The notes: a model not told the origin generated them from the letters alone. A stretch of DNA of 64,000 nucleotides from Actinacidiphila sp. DG2A-62 (GCF_035825295.1 NZ_JAYMGI010000002.1:7578001-7642000); one strand, 5' to 3'; counted from the stretch's first letter, positions 52,440 to 62,216 are shown. A program made the numbers and translations.

Positions 52440-53918
52440 ATGCCGGCACCCTCCACCGCGGCGGACGCGGACGACACCGCGAACGCGCGTAAGCAGAACG
52501 CCTCCGGCCGGTCGCGGGCCGGCGGCCCGAGCCCGTCCGCCGGGCTGATGTGGGCGATCCTCGGCCTGGTCCTGGTGGCCGACGCCCTGGACATGATCGA
52601 CTCCACGGTCACCCAGATCGCCGCGCCGACCATCGTCCGCGACATCGGCGGCGGCGAGAGCCTGATCAAGTGGCTGGGCTCCGCCTACGCGCTCGCCATG
52701 GGCGTGCTGCTGGTCATCGGCGGCCGGCTCGGCGACCGCTTCGGGCAGCGCCGGCTCTTCCTGATCGGCATGTCCGGCTTCACCCTCGCCTCCGCCGTCT
52801 GCGGGGTGGCGCCCGACCCGGCGCTGCTCGTCGTGGCCCGCGCGGTACAGGGCGCCTTCGGGGCGCTGCTCATCCCGCAGGGCATGGCGATCATGACCAA
52901 GACCTTCCCGCGCGAGATGCTGGGCAAGGCGTTCGGCCTGTTCGGGCCCCTGCTGGGCCTGTCCAGCGTGGGCGGCCCGGTGCTGGCCGGCTTCCTGATC
53001 AACGCCGACATCGGCGGCTGGTCCTGGCGGCCGATCTTCCTGATCAACGTGGTGCTGGGCACCGTCGGCACCGCCCTCGCCGTCCGCCTGCTGCCGCGCG
53101 GTGACCGCGACCGGGAGGTGGTGCTCGACGGCGCCGGCGCCGCGCTGCTCGCCGCGACCATGTTCGGCCTGCTCTTCGGACTGATCGAGGGGTCGAGCAA
53201 CGGCTGGGGCGCGCTGCCGGTCACGGCGCTGCTTCTCGGCGCGGTGTGCTTCGCGCTCTTCGCCCGCCGCCAGACCACCGCGGCCGACCCCCTGATCAAG
53301 GCGACGCTGCTGCGCAACAGGGGCTTCACCTCCGGCCTGGTCGTCGGATTGCTGTACTTCGCCGTGACCAGCGGCCTGGTCTACGTGATGTCCCTGTTCA
53401 TGCAGCAGGCCCTGCACAAGAGCGCCGGCGCGACGTCGCTCGGGCTGCTGCCGCTGACCCTCGGGATCATCGCCGCGGCCGGCGGCGGAATGGCCCTCGG
53501 GCCGAAGCTGGGCCGCCGCCTGGTGGTGGTCGGCATGGCCCTGACCCTGGCCGGCGGCGGCTGGACGCTCGCGCTGGTGGCCGCGCGGGGCACCGGCGTG
53601 GGCCTGTGGCAGCTGGCGCCCGCGGTGTTCGTCGTCGGCCTCGGCATGGGCGCGTGCTTCGGCACCATCTTCGACATCGCCCTCGGCGACATCGGCGCGG
53701 CGGAGGCGGGCAGCGCCAGCGGCTCGCTCAGCGCGGTCCAGCAGCTGTCCAACGCCATCGGCTCCGCGGTCGTCACCACCGTCTACTTCCACAGCGGCGC
53801 CGCGGGCCACGCGATGACCGTCAGCCTCGTCACCGTGCTGGCCATCACCGCGCTGTGCCTGCCCTTCGTCCGCCTGCTGCCCGAACGCGCCCCGGCCGAG
53901 GCGGGCCACGGCCACTGA
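52440..53918 (+). CDS. DHA2-type MFS drug efflux pump
   Basis: 492 residues with about 14 helices, the EmrB/QacA layout. The DHA2 helix-1 motif LDMIDSTVTQIAAPTI, motif A GGRLGDRFGQRRLFL and motif C GPLLGLSSVGGPVLAGFLI are clear. It exports toxic compounds with protons. ATG 52440 is nine bases after GAGGAG, better than ATG 52431, which touches that site. It is divergent from a TetR regulator with strong palindromes between, so induction by substrate is likely. Confidence 0.94.
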   Translation: MPAPSTAADADDTANARKQNASGRSRAGGPSPSAGLMWAILGLVLVADALDMIDSTVTQIAAPTIVRDIGGGESLIKWLGSAYALAMGVLLVIGGRLGDRFGQRRLFLIGMSGFTLASAVCGVAPDPALLVVARAVQGAFGALLIPQGMAIMTKTFPREMLGKAFGLFGPLLGLSSVGGPVLAGFLINADIGGWSWRPIFLINVVLGTVGTALAVRLLPRGDRDREVVLDGAGAALLAATMFGLLFGLIEGSSNGWGALPVTALLLGAVCFALFARRQTTAADPLIKATLLRNRGFTSGLVVGLLYFAVTSGLVYVMSLFMQQALHKSAGATSLGLLPLTLGIIAAAGGGMALGPKLGRRLVVVGMALTLAGGGWTLALVAARGTGVGLWQLAPAVFVVGLGMGACFGTIFDIALGDIGAAEAGSASGSLSAVQQLSNAIGSAVVTTVYFHSGAAGHAMTVSLVTVLAITALCLPFVRLLPERAPAEAGHGH

Positions 53919-53967
53919 GACCGCGTCGGCGACCCCGCCACGACGACCTGGGCCCGGCGGCGGAGGG

Positions 53968-56163
53968 CTACCGGGTCGCGGTCAGGGACGCGGCGAGGCG
54001 GCCGGCGAACAGGGCGGTGCCGGCGCCGCCGCGAGGGTGGGTGTGGTCGATCCACAGCAGGTCCTGGTGGGACTGCGCCGCCGCGTACCAGTCGTCCACC
54101 ACCACCTCGGGGTGGTCGCGGTGGTACGCGCGCACCACCGCGTTGACCTCGTCCTGCCAGGGGAACGGGCCGCGCACGGTCATCAGCACCATCCGCCGCG
54201 CCCCGATGACCGCGCGGACGTCGTCCAGCACGTCCGCGCCGAACTCCGCGTTGGTGCCCAGCGCCAGCACGACCGTGCCGCGCAGCCGGTGCGCGGCCAG
54301 CAGCCGCGCGCACAGGTCCGGCGCGGACTCCATCATCCGGCCCACCTCCGCGTGCAGGTCGATCCCCGGCAGCAGCCGGTGCAGGTCCGGCGACGAGCCG
54401 AGGCTGAGCGAGTCCCCGATCATGGTGACGTCGCTGCCGTCGGCCCCGCCGGCCGGAACACCGCCGCCCTGGTCCGCCCCGGCGCCCGCGCCTCCGGCGC
54501 CGTCCGGCGGGGCCGCCGCCCCCGTGGGCGCGTCAGGAGGGGAGCCGGCTCCCGACATCGTGTGCGGGCTGCCGGGGCCCGCGCCGTCCGGACCGCCGCC
54601 CCGCGCCGCCGACCCGGCGTGCGCCGGACTGTCGTCCGCGCCGAGCCCCGCCTCGTACCGCTCGGCCGCCTGAAGCTGCCGCTGCAACGCGCTCGGCGCG
54701 GACGCCGGGCTCAGCACGAGCACGCCGGCCGCCGCCGCGACGGCCGCGACCGGCACCGCCCGCCGCGCCCGTACGCCGCGAGATCGCGCCCCGAGCACCC
54801 GCGCGGACGGCCCGGGCGCCACCAGGGACCGTTCGTCCGCTGCCAGAGACGGTTCGTCCCCCGCCCGGGACCGCCCGTCCGCCAGCCGGGAGCGCCCTCC
54901 ACCGGCGGGTGAGCGGCCGAGCAGGGACGCGACCGGGCGCAGCACCAGGCGCTGCCCGGCGACCGCAAGCGGCAGCGGGACCAGGACGGCCAGGGCGCGA
55001 CCCGCGGGCCCCGCCGCGGGCCACAGCGCGTCGAGCGTGACCACGACGGGCCAGTGCCAGAGGTAGAGGCCGTAGGAGTGGCGGCCGATCAGGCGCAGCG
55101 GCGCCGCGTCGAGCAGCCGGACCGGGGTGCCGGCCGCGCACCCGGCGCACACGACCGCGGTCGCCGCGGCCACCGCGGCGAACCCCCAGCCGTACATCGT
55201 CGCGTCGCCGGGCCCGGTCGCCGCGAACACCGCGAGCACGCCGAGCGCGAGGCAGAACGGCGTCAGCCCGCGCCGCGGCAGCCGGTCCGCGACCCGGCGA
55301 AGCGCCGGCAGCAGCAGGGCCGCCGCGCACCCCGCGAGCAGCGCCCCGCTGTGCGCGTCGGTGCCGAAGTACGCGCGCGACACCCCGCCCGCGCCGTGCC
55401 CGGCCAGGGCGTGCATCCGCCACAGCGAGGCCGCCGCGCCGCCCAGGGCCGCGACGCCGAGCGCCGCGGCCGGCCACGACCGCCGCCGCCCCCGGACCGG
55501 CCGGACCAGCCGCAGGCACAGCGCCAGCAGCACCGGCCACACCAGGTAGAACTGCTCCTCCACGCTCAGCGACCACAGGTGCTGGAGCAGCGGGGGAGTG
55601 CCCAGGTGGTGGAAGTAGTCGGCGCCCTGGTGGATCTGCCACCAGTTTCCGCAGAACAGCAGCGACGCCAGCGCGTCCCCGCGCAGCCCGTCGCCCAGCC
55701 CGGTGCCGCCCCCGCCGGCCAGCCGCGCGGTGACCGCGCAGGCCAGCAGCACCAGCAGCAGCTCCGGCAGCAGCCGCACCGCGCGCCGCCGCCAGAAGCC
55801 GCCCAGCGCGATCCGCCCCCGCCGCCCGTGCTCGGCGACCAGCAGATACGTGATCAGGAAGCCGCTGATGCCGAAGAAGACGTCGACCCCGAGGTAGCCG
55901 CCGGGCAGCCACGCGGCGTGCACGTGGTACGCGATCACCGCGCCGACCGCCAGTGCCCGCAGCCCGTCCAGCCCCGCGAGCCGCGCGCCCGCGCTCCCGC
56001 TCGCGCCCCGGGCCCCGCCCCCGCTCCGGCCGCCGGCCGCGGTCCCGCTCGCCTCCGCCGTCCGGTGGGCCGTCCGCGCGCGGTACGGTCGCGCGGGTCC
56101 GAGCCCGTACGCGGTCGGCGTCCCGTAACCGGTCCGGTTGCTCGTGCGATCCGCCTCAGCCAC
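53968..56163 (-). CDS. Membrane acyltransferase (AT3) with C-terminal SGNH-like domain
   Basis: 731 residues, OafA/YrhL type. The N-terminal ~390 residues form about ten helices: LDGLRALAVGAVIAYHVHAA holds the catalytic His, then GVDVFFGISGFLITYLL, WRRRAVRLLPELLLVLL and LWSLSVEEQFYLVWPVLL. A Gly/Pro-rich linker leads to an extracellular SGNH-like domain with the Ser of TMIGDSLSLGSS and the DHTHPRG triad end. Family members acetylate cell-wall or surface glycans or small molecules. GTG 56163 follows GGAGGAGG. The gene is not linked to the PKS cluster by position. Confidence 0.92.
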   Translation of the reverse strand: MAEADRTSNRTGYGTPTAYGLGPARPYRARTAHRTAEASGTAAGGRSGGGARGASGSAGARLAGLDGLRALAVGAVIAYHVHAAWLPGGYLGVDVFFGISGFLITYLLVAEHGRRGRIALGGFWRRRAVRLLPELLLVLLACAVTARLAGGGGTGLGDGLRGDALASLLFCGNWWQIHQGADYFHHLGTPPLLQHLWSLSVEEQFYLVWPVLLALCLRLVRPVRGRRRSWPAAALGVAALGGAAASLWRMHALAGHGAGGVSRAYFGTDAHSGALLAGCAAALLLPALRRVADRLPRRGLTPFCLALGVLAVFAATGPGDATMYGWGFAAVAAATAVVCAGCAAGTPVRLLDAAPLRLIGRHSYGLYLWHWPVVVTLDALWPAAGPAGRALAVLVPLPLAVAGQRLVLRPVASLLGRSPAGGGRSRLADGRSRAGDEPSLAADERSLVAPGPSARVLGARSRGVRARRAVPVAAVAAAAGVLVLSPASAPSALQRQLQAAERYEAGLGADDSPAHAGSAARGGGPDGAGPGSPHTMSGAGSPPDAPTGAAAPPDGAGGAGAGADQGGGVPAGGADGSDVTMIGDSLSLGSSPDLHRLLPGIDLHAEVGRMMESAPDLCARLLAAHRLRGTVVLALGTNAEFGADVLDDVRAVIGARRMVLMTVRGPFPWQDEVNAVVRAYHRDHPEVVVDDWYAAAQSHQDLLWIDHTHPRGGAGTALFAGRLAASLTATR

Positions 56164-56479
56164 CCAAGACCTCCTCCTCGGCGCCCACGCCCCACCGTAG
56201 GAACGCGGGCTCCGGCCCCGCGCGCGGTGCTGGACCAAGCGAGTCAACGGACCGTCAGCCAGGCGGCCGGGCCGGATCGCTGCCGGGGCGTCAACCCCCC
56301 CGCCGCCGCGGACCCGTCGGCGAGCCGGACGCCGGACCCCGTGCCGGCGGGCGCGGCGGACCAGCCGGACCGCCCCCGGGGGCCGCCGGCCCGGAACCGG
56401 GTGCGCCACAGGACGTGCGGACCCCCGAGAACGGCCGGCCTCGACCGGCGCGGTCCCCGAACCGGCCGCCCCGGCGAGC
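56164..56479. other. Intergenic stretch without a gene
   Basis: 316 bases upstream of the acyltransferase and downstream of the kinase stop (both genes on the minus strand). It is GC-rich with several short inverted GCCGG/CCGGC elements. No convincing ORF, promoter or terminator was seen. Confidence 0.5.
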
Positions 56480-57277
56480 TCAGCCGGCTCGCCCGCGCGG
56501 CTCGCGCAGCACCAGGTCCGCCGCGCCGGCCCCGCGGCGGATCGCCCGGCTGGTGTCCTCGTCGACGCCCTCGGTCTTGGCCCGGGCGCGCTCCGGTGCG
56601 AAGCCGTAGCGGACGTAGCGCGCGGCCAGGCGCCGGCGGCGGGCGGCGGGGTCGGCGTCGAGGAACCACGCCTCGGTGAGCAGGCCGCGGACCCGGTCCC
56701 ACGGCGGGTCCTGCGCGAGCAGGAAGTTGCCGTCGACGATGACCAGGCGGTGCCGCGGCGCGACCTCGACGGCCCCCGCCACCGGCTCCTCGATCTCCCG
56801 GCGGAACTCCGGCCACCACACCGGCTGCCGCGTCTCCTCGCGGGTCCTGCGCAGCAGCGCGACGAAGCCGTGGGCGTCGAAGGTGTCGATCGCGCCCTTC
56901 GTCGCCGCCTTGCCCATGCGGTCCACGACGCGCTGCGCGAGGTGGAAGCCGTCCATGGAGACGGCCGCGGCCACGCCCGGCCGCAGCCGCTCGACCTCGG
57001 CGAGCAGCGCGTCCGCGACGGTGGACTTGCCCGCGCCCGGCTCCCCGACGACGCCGAGCACCGCCCGCCCCGACGCGGTCAGCGCCAGCGCGCGCCCGGC
57101 CAGTTCGCGCAGCGGCGGGTCCGGGTAGAGGAAGGGCGCCGCGGGGCCGGGCCCGGGGTCGGGGTCGCCCGGGCCGCTCAGGTCGCCCGGGCCGCTCAGG
57201 TCTCTCGGGCCGCCGGAGCCGCTCGGGTCGCCGGAGCCGCTTCGGCCGCCGGGGTCCGCCGCGCCGGGAAGGGTCAT
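56480..57277 (-). CDS. P-loop nucleoside/fructose kinase-like protein
   Basis: 265 residues. Walker A GVVGEPGAGKSTVADAL near residue 77, the substrate segment VSMDGFHLA, KGAIDTFDAHGF and Walker B-like RLVIVDGNFLL mark it as a member of the uridine-kinase/pantothenate-kinase-like branch, where related proteins phosphorylate fructose or nucleosides. The first ~60 residues are Gly/Pro/Asp repeats (GDLSGPGDLSGPGD) and probably disordered. ATG 57277 is 14 bases downstream of the NUDIX stop, so the two genes share a transcript. Exact substrate unknown. Confidence 0.88.
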   Translation of the reverse strand: MTLPGAADPGGRSGSGDPSGSGGPRDLSGPGDLSGPGDPDPGPGPAAPFLYPDPPLRELAGRALALTASGRAVLGVVGEPGAGKSTVADALLAEVERLRPGVAAAVSMDGFHLAQRVVDRMGKAATKGAIDTFDAHGFVALLRRTREETRQPVWWPEFRREIEEPVAGAVEVAPRHRLVIVDGNFLLAQDPPWDRVRGLLTEAWFLDADPAARRRRLAARYVRYGFAPERARAKTEGVDEDTSRAIRRGAGAADLVLREPRGRAG

Positions 57278-57291
57278 CGTCGGCCGCCGCG

Positions 57292-57828
57292 TCAGGACAG
57301 GGCGCCGACGTGCGCCAGCGCCTGCTTGAGCAGCACGCCCTGGCCGCCCGGCATCTCCTGCTGCAACTGCGCGGACGCGGCCTCGTTCGGCGTGAACCAC
57401 ACCAGGTCGAGCGCGTCCTGGCGGGGCCGGCAGTCCCCGGCGACCGGCACCACGTAGGCCAGCGACACGGCGTGCTGGCGCGGGTCGTGGTACGGCGTGA
57501 CGCCCTGCGTCGGGAAGTACTCGGCGACGGTGAACGGCTGGAGCGAGGCGGGCACCCGCGGCAGCGCGACCGGGCCGAGGTCCTTCTCCAGGTGCCGGAT
57601 CAGCGCGTCGCGCACCCGCTCGTGGTAGAGCACGCGGCCGGACACGAGCGTACGGCTGACCGTCCCGTCCGGGCCGATCCGCAGCAGCAGCCCGATGTGC
57701 GTGACCTCCCCGCTGTCGTCCACCCGCACGGGCACGGCGTCGACGTACAAGATCGGCATGTGCGCGCGGGTGCTCTCCAACTGTTCCGGGGAGAGCCAGC
57801 CGGGCGTGGTCTCGGTCATGTCAGCCAT
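57292..57828 (-). CDS. NUDIX-like hydrolase family protein (DUF4916-like)
   Basis: 178 residues, WLSPEQLESTRAHMPILYVDA at the start, then strands of a NUDIX-like fold (VPVRVDDSGEVTHIGLLLRI, RTLVSGRVLYHERVRDALIRHLEKDLG, HAVSLAYVVPVAGDCRPRQDALDLVWFTP). A full NUDIX box (Gx5Ex7REUxEExGU) is not kept, so hydrolase activity is uncertain. ATG 57828 (MADMTETTPGW) is preferred, though no clear ribosome site is seen; ATG 57819 is an alternative. It precedes the kinase gene. Confidence 0.82.
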   Translation of the reverse strand: MADMTETTPGWLSPEQLESTRAHMPILYVDAVPVRVDDSGEVTHIGLLLRIGPDGTVSRTLVSGRVLYHERVRDALIRHLEKDLGPVALPRVPASLQPFTVAEYFPTQGVTPYHDPRQHAVSLAYVVPVAGDCRPRQDALDLVWFTPNEAASAQLQQEMPGGQGVLLKQALAHVGALS

Positions 57829-57911
57829 TGGCGCATCGTACGTGGCCCGCGGGTTGGGCCGGGCGGGCGATGCCGCGCCGGACCCCGCCGCACCGGCACC
57901 GGCCGCGCGGC

Positions 57912-58418
57912 TCACCGGCCGCCGGATTCGTACAGCGGGCCGGCCGCGGGCTTCGCGCGCATGGGCACGCCGCGCAGCGCCTGGACGAAGACGATCAGCG
58001 CGCCCGCGGACACGCACTGGTCGGCGAGGTTGAAGATGCCGGAGTGGCCGACCTGGATGAAGTCCAGCACCGCGCCGCGGCCGAAGCCCGGCGTGCGGAA
58101 CAGCCGGTCGGCGAGGTTGCCCCCGGCGCCGGCGAAGATCAGCCCGAGCCCGGCGGCCCAGCCCGGCCGGGACACCGAGGGCGCCACCCGCACGATGAAG
58201 CCGAGCACCGCCAGCGCGAGCAGCGTGAACACGACGGTGGCGTGCGGCGCGAAGGAGCCGGCCGCGCCGGAGTTGCGGAACGCGGTGAAGGTCACCGCGC
58301 CGCCCAGCGCGTGGACGGGCTCGTGGCCCTCCACGCTCACCGCGGCGATCGCCTTCGTGGTCTGGTCCACCGCGAGGCCCGCGGCCGCCGTCGTCCACAG
58401 CACGTACTGGTGCCGCAC
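57912..58418 (-). CDS. lspA: Signal peptidase II (lipoprotein signal peptidase)
   Basis: 168 residues with four membrane helices. The catalytic Asp residues are in GGNLADRLFR and GIFNLADQCV, the two family signatures; FRNSGAAGSF near residue 48 is also typical. It cuts lipoprotein signal peptides before the modified Cys in the cytoplasmic membrane. GTG 58418 has GGAGGTGGAG upstream; upstream extensions in frame are Arg-rich and not part of the family. It is on the same strand as the NUDIX gene, 83 bases ahead. Streptomyces often carry more than one copy, so this may be an additional one. Confidence 0.93.
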   Translation of the reverse strand: MRHQYVLWTTAAAGLAVDQTTKAIAAVSVEGHEPVHALGGAVTFTAFRNSGAAGSFAPHATVVFTLLALAVLGFIVRVAPSVSRPGWAAGLGLIFAGAGGNLADRLFRTPGFGRGAVLDFIQVGHSGIFNLADQCVSAGALIVFVQALRGVPMRAKPAAGPLYESGGR

Positions 58419-58875
58419 TGCTCCACCTCCCCATCGCCGTCGGCCCGCCGGCCGCCGTCCGCTACGGTCCCGGTCCCGCTGTCGGTACGGCGTCCCATCC
58501 GGCCGCCCGGTCCGGCGGTCGTCCGCCCGCCGGCCCTCGTCGCCGTCCCGTATCACCGCCCGGCCACCCGTCCGGGGCGCGTCCCGGCCGGTCGTCCCGG
58601 TCACCGTTCCTGGTCACCGGGCTGATCGCAGGCCCGTTCCTCACCGAGCGTACGCGGCGCGCGGCGGCGGCGAGAGGCCGCACCGTGACAGTGCCCCGGG
58701 CGGCCCCGGATCAGTCACCGGCCGCGCGGGACCGCCGCCCGGCGGCCGGCCCCGCCCCGGACCCGGCGCGGCACTGACGTACCGCCGGACGAGGGGGGTA
58801 GCATCGCGCCGATCCCCGGTCAGGGGCCGCCGCTACCGCACAGCAGCAGGTCACCGACCGCTGCGGAGGGGGAGC
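58419..58875. other. Divergent intergenic region
   Basis: 457 bases between the starts of the signal peptidase gene and the flavin oxidase gene. It should hold the promoters of both, but I found no clear -35/-10 pair. Only the ribosome sites at its two ends are evident. Confidence 0.45.
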
Positions 58876-60471
58876 ATGTCCCAGCAGCCCGCCCGTCGTA
58901 CCGCCCTTTCCCGCCTCACCCCGCAGCCGGACCGCACCGCGCTGAGCCGGCGCGGCGTCGTGCACGGCCTGGTCGCCGGAGTGGGGGTGATCGCGTTCGA
59001 CCCGCTGACCCGGTCCTGGATCACCGCGGGCGCACGCTCGCCGCACCCGGACGCCCGCGCCGCCGACGCGCCGCGGCCGCACGACACGCCGGGCGCCTTC
59101 GCCCACGTGCCGCCGCTCGACGGGACGTTGCTGACCGACCCCGCGGCGCTGGACGCCGACGCCGACGACTTCGGCCACATCGTGCACCGCCGCCCGGCCG
59201 CCGTGCTGCGCCCCGGCTCGGTCGCCGACGTGGTCGCGATGGTCCGCTTCTGCAACGCCCACGGCATCCCGCTGGCCGCCCGCGGCCAGGGCCACGGCAC
59301 CAACGGTCAGGCCCAGGTGGCCGGCGGGCTGATCATCGAGACCTCGCCGTTCGACTCCATCGGCCCGGTCACCGCGGACCCGGACGGCACCGGCAGCGTG
59401 ACGGTCGGCGCCGGCGCGGTGTGGAGCGCGGTGGTCCGGGCCACCACCGGCCACGGCCTGACGCCACCGGTGTTCACCGACTACCTCGAACTGTCCGTCG
59501 GCGGCACCCTGTCGGTCGGCGGCCTCGGCGGCCAGAGCCATCTGCACGGCGCGCAGGTCGACAACGTTTCCTCGCTCACCGTCGTTACCGGCGCCGGCGA
59601 CCTCGTCACCTGCTCGCCCACCCGCAGCGCCGACCTCTTCCACGCCGTGCTCGCCGGACTCGGCCAGTGCGCGGTCATCGTCTCCGCCACCCTGCGCCTG
59701 GTCACCGCGCCGGTGTCGGTGCGCCACTACCTGCTGCCGTACACCGACCTCGACGTCTTCCTCGACGACCAGCGGCGGCTGGCCGCCGACGACCGCTTCG
59801 CGTACGTGGAGGGCTCGGTCGGGACCGACGCCGGCGGCGCCTACACCGGCTACGTGCTGGAGGCGGTGGCGTACGGCCCGCCCGCCGGACCCGAGCCGGA
59901 CGACGCGGCGCTGCTCAGCGGGCTGCGCTACGACGCCTCCGGCGCGGTCACCGCCGAGACGCTGCCCTACCTCGACTTCCTGGACCGGCTGGCCGCCGGT
60001 GTGGCCGCGCTCCAGCAGGCCGGCCTGTGGGCCTGGTCGCATCCGTGGCTCAACGTGCTGCTGCCCGGCGACCGGGCGGCCGCCCTGTCCCGCGGCATCC
60101 TCGACGGACTGGCCGGCCAGGAGATCGGACCCGGCGGCGTCGTGCTGCTCTACCCGCTGGTCCGCGCCCGGCTGCACGCCCCGCTGCTGCGGATGCCCGA
60201 CGACCCGGTGCCGTACCTGCTCGCCGTGCTGTGGACGCTGGACCCGGCCGACCCCTCCGCGATCGCCGCGCGCACCGCCGCCAACCACCAGGTCTACGAG
60301 ACGGTACGGGCGGCGGGCGGCACCCAGTACCCGGTCGGCAGCATCCCGATGAGCGCGGCCGACTGGCGGGCCCAGTACGGCCGGGCGTGGCCGTGGTTCG
60401 CCTCGGTGAAGCACCGCTACGACCCGAACGGGCTGCTCGCACCCGGGCAGAACGTCTTCCCGAGGGCCTGA
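58876..60471 (+). CDS. Tat-exported FAD-linked oxidase (cytokinin-dehydrogenase-like)
   Basis: 531 residues. The N-terminus has a twin-Arg signal (ALSRRGVVHGLVAGVGVIAF), so the folded flavoprotein should leave by the Tat route. The PCMH-type FAD-binding domain shows VLRPGSVADVVAMVRFCNAHG, LAARGQGHGTNGQAQVAGG and VGGTLSVGGLGGQSHLHGAQVDNV; the end RYDPNGLLAPGQNVFP is common to BBE and cytokinin-oxidase relatives. These enzymes oxidise amines or alcohols using a (often covalently bound) flavin; the substrate here is unknown. ATG 58876 follows GAGGGGGAG. Confidence 0.92.
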   Translation: MSQQPARRTALSRLTPQPDRTALSRRGVVHGLVAGVGVIAFDPLTRSWITAGARSPHPDARAADAPRPHDTPGAFAHVPPLDGTLLTDPAALDADADDFGHIVHRRPAAVLRPGSVADVVAMVRFCNAHGIPLAARGQGHGTNGQAQVAGGLIIETSPFDSIGPVTADPDGTGSVTVGAGAVWSAVVRATTGHGLTPPVFTDYLELSVGGTLSVGGLGGQSHLHGAQVDNVSSLTVVTGAGDLVTCSPTRSADLFHAVLAGLGQCAVIVSATLRLVTAPVSVRHYLLPYTDLDVFLDDQRRLAADDRFAYVEGSVGTDAGGAYTGYVLEAVAYGPPAGPEPDDAALLSGLRYDASGAVTAETLPYLDFLDRLAAGVAALQQAGLWAWSHPWLNVLLPGDRAAALSRGILDGLAGQEIGPGGVVLLYPLVRARLHAPLLRMPDDPVPYLLAVLWTLDPADPSAIAARTAANHQVYETVRAAGGTQYPVGSIPMSAADWRAQYGRAWPWFASVKHRYDPNGLLAPGQNVFPRA

Positions 60472-60544
60472 GCGGGCGGGCGCGGGCGGGCGGACCGCGC
60501 GGGCCGGCGGCGCGGCTGCGGGCAGAGCCGTTCCGGGGCGGGCC

Positions 60545-61150
60545 TCACAGGTCGAGCGCGTGGCCCGTCGTCGCGTCGACGTGTGCCGGGACCTCGTCGT
60601 GGCGGTCGCCCACGGTGGCCGTCCCGGTGGGCTCGAACATCAGGATCGCCGCGCCGCCGGGCGCCGAGGGCCGGTGCTCGGCGCCGCGCGGCACGGTGAA
60701 CACCGCGCCCGCCGGCAGCTCCACCGTGCGCTCGCCGCCGTCCGGCTCGCGCAGCGCGATGCGCAGCTCGCCGTCCAGCACCAGGAAGAACTCGTCGGTG
60801 TCGTCGTGGGCGTGCCACACGTGCTCGCCCTCCACCTTGGCGATCCGCACGTCGTAGTCGTTCACGCGGGTGACGATGCGGGGGCTCCACAGGGCGTCGA
60901 AGGAGGCCAGGGCGGCGTGGAGGGAGACGGGCTCGCGCCGCGCGCCGCCCGCGCCGGCGTTCGCTGCGGGGCGGGGTCCCGCGTCCCCTTCGGCGCGCGT
61001 GTCCGCGTCCGCCGCTGCGCCGGGGCTTTTTCCCACGCTCGCCGCGGCGCCCGGGCCCTTTCCCGCGCTCGCCCGTGCGTCCTGGCCGATGGTTTCGTGC
61101 GCGTGCGCGCGGTCGGTTTCGTGCGCGTGAGCGCGGTGTCCGGTGTCCAT
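60545..61150 (-). CDS. Cupin-domain protein
   Basis: 201 residues. The cupin barrel occupies residues ~75-185. Motif 1 is EGEHVWHAHDDTDEFFLVLDGEL with two His and one Glu as metal ligands; motif 2 is VFTVPRGAEHRPSAP. It resembles small cupins thought to bind metal and sense or modify small compounds. The first ~70 residues are low-complexity (two copies of AHAHET, then Ala/Gly/Lys) and not part of the fold; the true start may be internal near VSLHAALASF. It is divergent from the GlxA-like regulator with only 52 bases between, so it is probably that regulator's target. Confidence 0.88.
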   Translation of the reverse strand: MDTGHRAHAHETDRAHAHETIGQDARASAGKGPGAAASVGKSPGAAADADTRAEGDAGPRPAANAGAGGARREPVSLHAALASFDALWSPRIVTRVNDYDVRIAKVEGEHVWHAHDDTDEFFLVLDGELRIALREPDGGERTVELPAGAVFTVPRGAEHRPSAPGGAAILMFEPTGTATVGDRHDEVPAHVDATTGHALDL

Positions 61151-61202
61151 GACGCGATCCTCCGTGGTGGACGGGTCCCGCGGTGAGTGCTAGGAATCGC
61201 AT

Positions 61203-62216
61203 ATGGCGCAAGAATCCTCGCACGCCGCATCCGGGCCGCCGCCGCACCGGGTCGCGGTGATCGTCGACGAGAACTCCAACCCCTTCGAACTCGGCTGCGC
61301 CACCGAGGTGTTCGGCCTGCGCCGTCCCGAGATCGGCCGCGAGCTGTACGACTTCCGGCTGTGCTCGCCGGAGCCGCGCACCACGATGCGCGACGGGTTC
61401 TTCACGCTCGCCGGCGTCGCGGGCCTGGAGGCGGCCGACGCCGCGGACACCGTGATCGTGCCCAACCGGCCCGACGTCGCGACGCCCCGCCGCCCGGCCG
61501 TGCTCGACGCGGTACGGCGGGCGCACCGCCGCGGCGCCCGGCTGGTCGGCTTCTGCAGCGGCGCCTTCACCCTCGCGGAGGCCGGGGTGCTCGACGGCCG
61601 CCGGGCCACCGCGCACTGGCAGTGGGCGGACGACTTCCGGGCCCGCTTCCCCTCGGTGCGGCTGGAGGAGGACGTGCTGTTCGTGGACGACGGCGACATC
61701 CTCACCTCCGCGGGCAGCGCCGCCGCCCTCGACCTCGGCCTGCACCTCGTGCGCCGCGACCACGGCGCCGAGGTCGCCAACTCCGTCAGCCGGCGGCTGG
61801 TCTTCGCCGCTCACCGCGACGGCGGGCAGCGGCAGTTCATCGAGCGGCCGGTGCCGGACGCGCCCGACGAGTCCCTGGCCCCGCTGCTGGAGTGGGCACA
61901 GGCCCGGCTGGACACGCCGCTGGCGGTGACCGACCTCGCGGCGCGCGCCGCGGTCAGCCCCGCGACGCTGCACCGGCGCTTCCGGGCCCAGCTGGGCACC
62001 ACGCCGCTGGCCTGGCTGACCGGTGAACGGCTCGCCCTGGCCTGCCGGTTGATCGAACGCGGCGAGTCCCGCTTCGAGATCGTCGCGCGCCGCAGCGGTC
62101 TCGGCACCGCGGCCAACCTCCGCGCCCTGATGCGCCGCACCACCGGCCTGACCCCCTCCGCGTACCGGGCCCGCTTCGGCGCCGGCCCCGACGCCCCGGC
62201 CGGCCGGGCGAGGTGA
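61203..62216 (+). CDS. GlxA-family regulator (DJ-1/PfpI plus AraC)
   Basis: 337 residues. The N-terminal DJ-1/PfpI-like domain (VAVIVDENSNPFELGCATEVFG, VGFCSGAFTLAEAGVLDGRRATAHW) keeps the elbow Cys. The C-terminal AraC/XylS domain has two helix-turn-helix units (AVTDLAARAAVSPATLHRRF, FEIVARRSGLGTAANLRALM) ending in TTGLTPSAYRARF. Such proteins respond to small ligands and activate nearby catabolic or resistance genes. ATG 61203 has AGGAAT upstream. The divergent cupin gene is the likely target. Confidence 0.94.
   Translation: MAQESSHAASGPPPHRVAVIVDENSNPFELGCATEVFGLRRPEIGRELYDFRLCSPEPRTTMRDGFFTLAGVAGLEAADAADTVIVPNRPDVATPRRPAVLDAVRRAHRRGARLVGFCSGAFTLAEAGVLDGRRATAHWQWADDFRARFPSVRLEEDVLFVDDGDILTSAGSAAALDLGLHLVRRDHGAEVANSVSRRLVFAAHRDGGQRQFIERPVPDAPDESLAPLLEWAQARLDTPLAVTDLAARAAVSPATLHRRFRAQLGTTPLAWLTGERLALACRLIERGESRFEIVARRSGLGTAANLRALMRRTTGLTPSAYRARFGAGPDAPAGRAR

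Noticed and set aside
53968..56163. The membrane acyltransferase as a tailoring enzyme of the polyketide
   Set aside because: It lies ~12 kb beyond the last cluster-like gene among unrelated genes and has an extracellular SGNH-like domain, more typical of surface-glycan modification.
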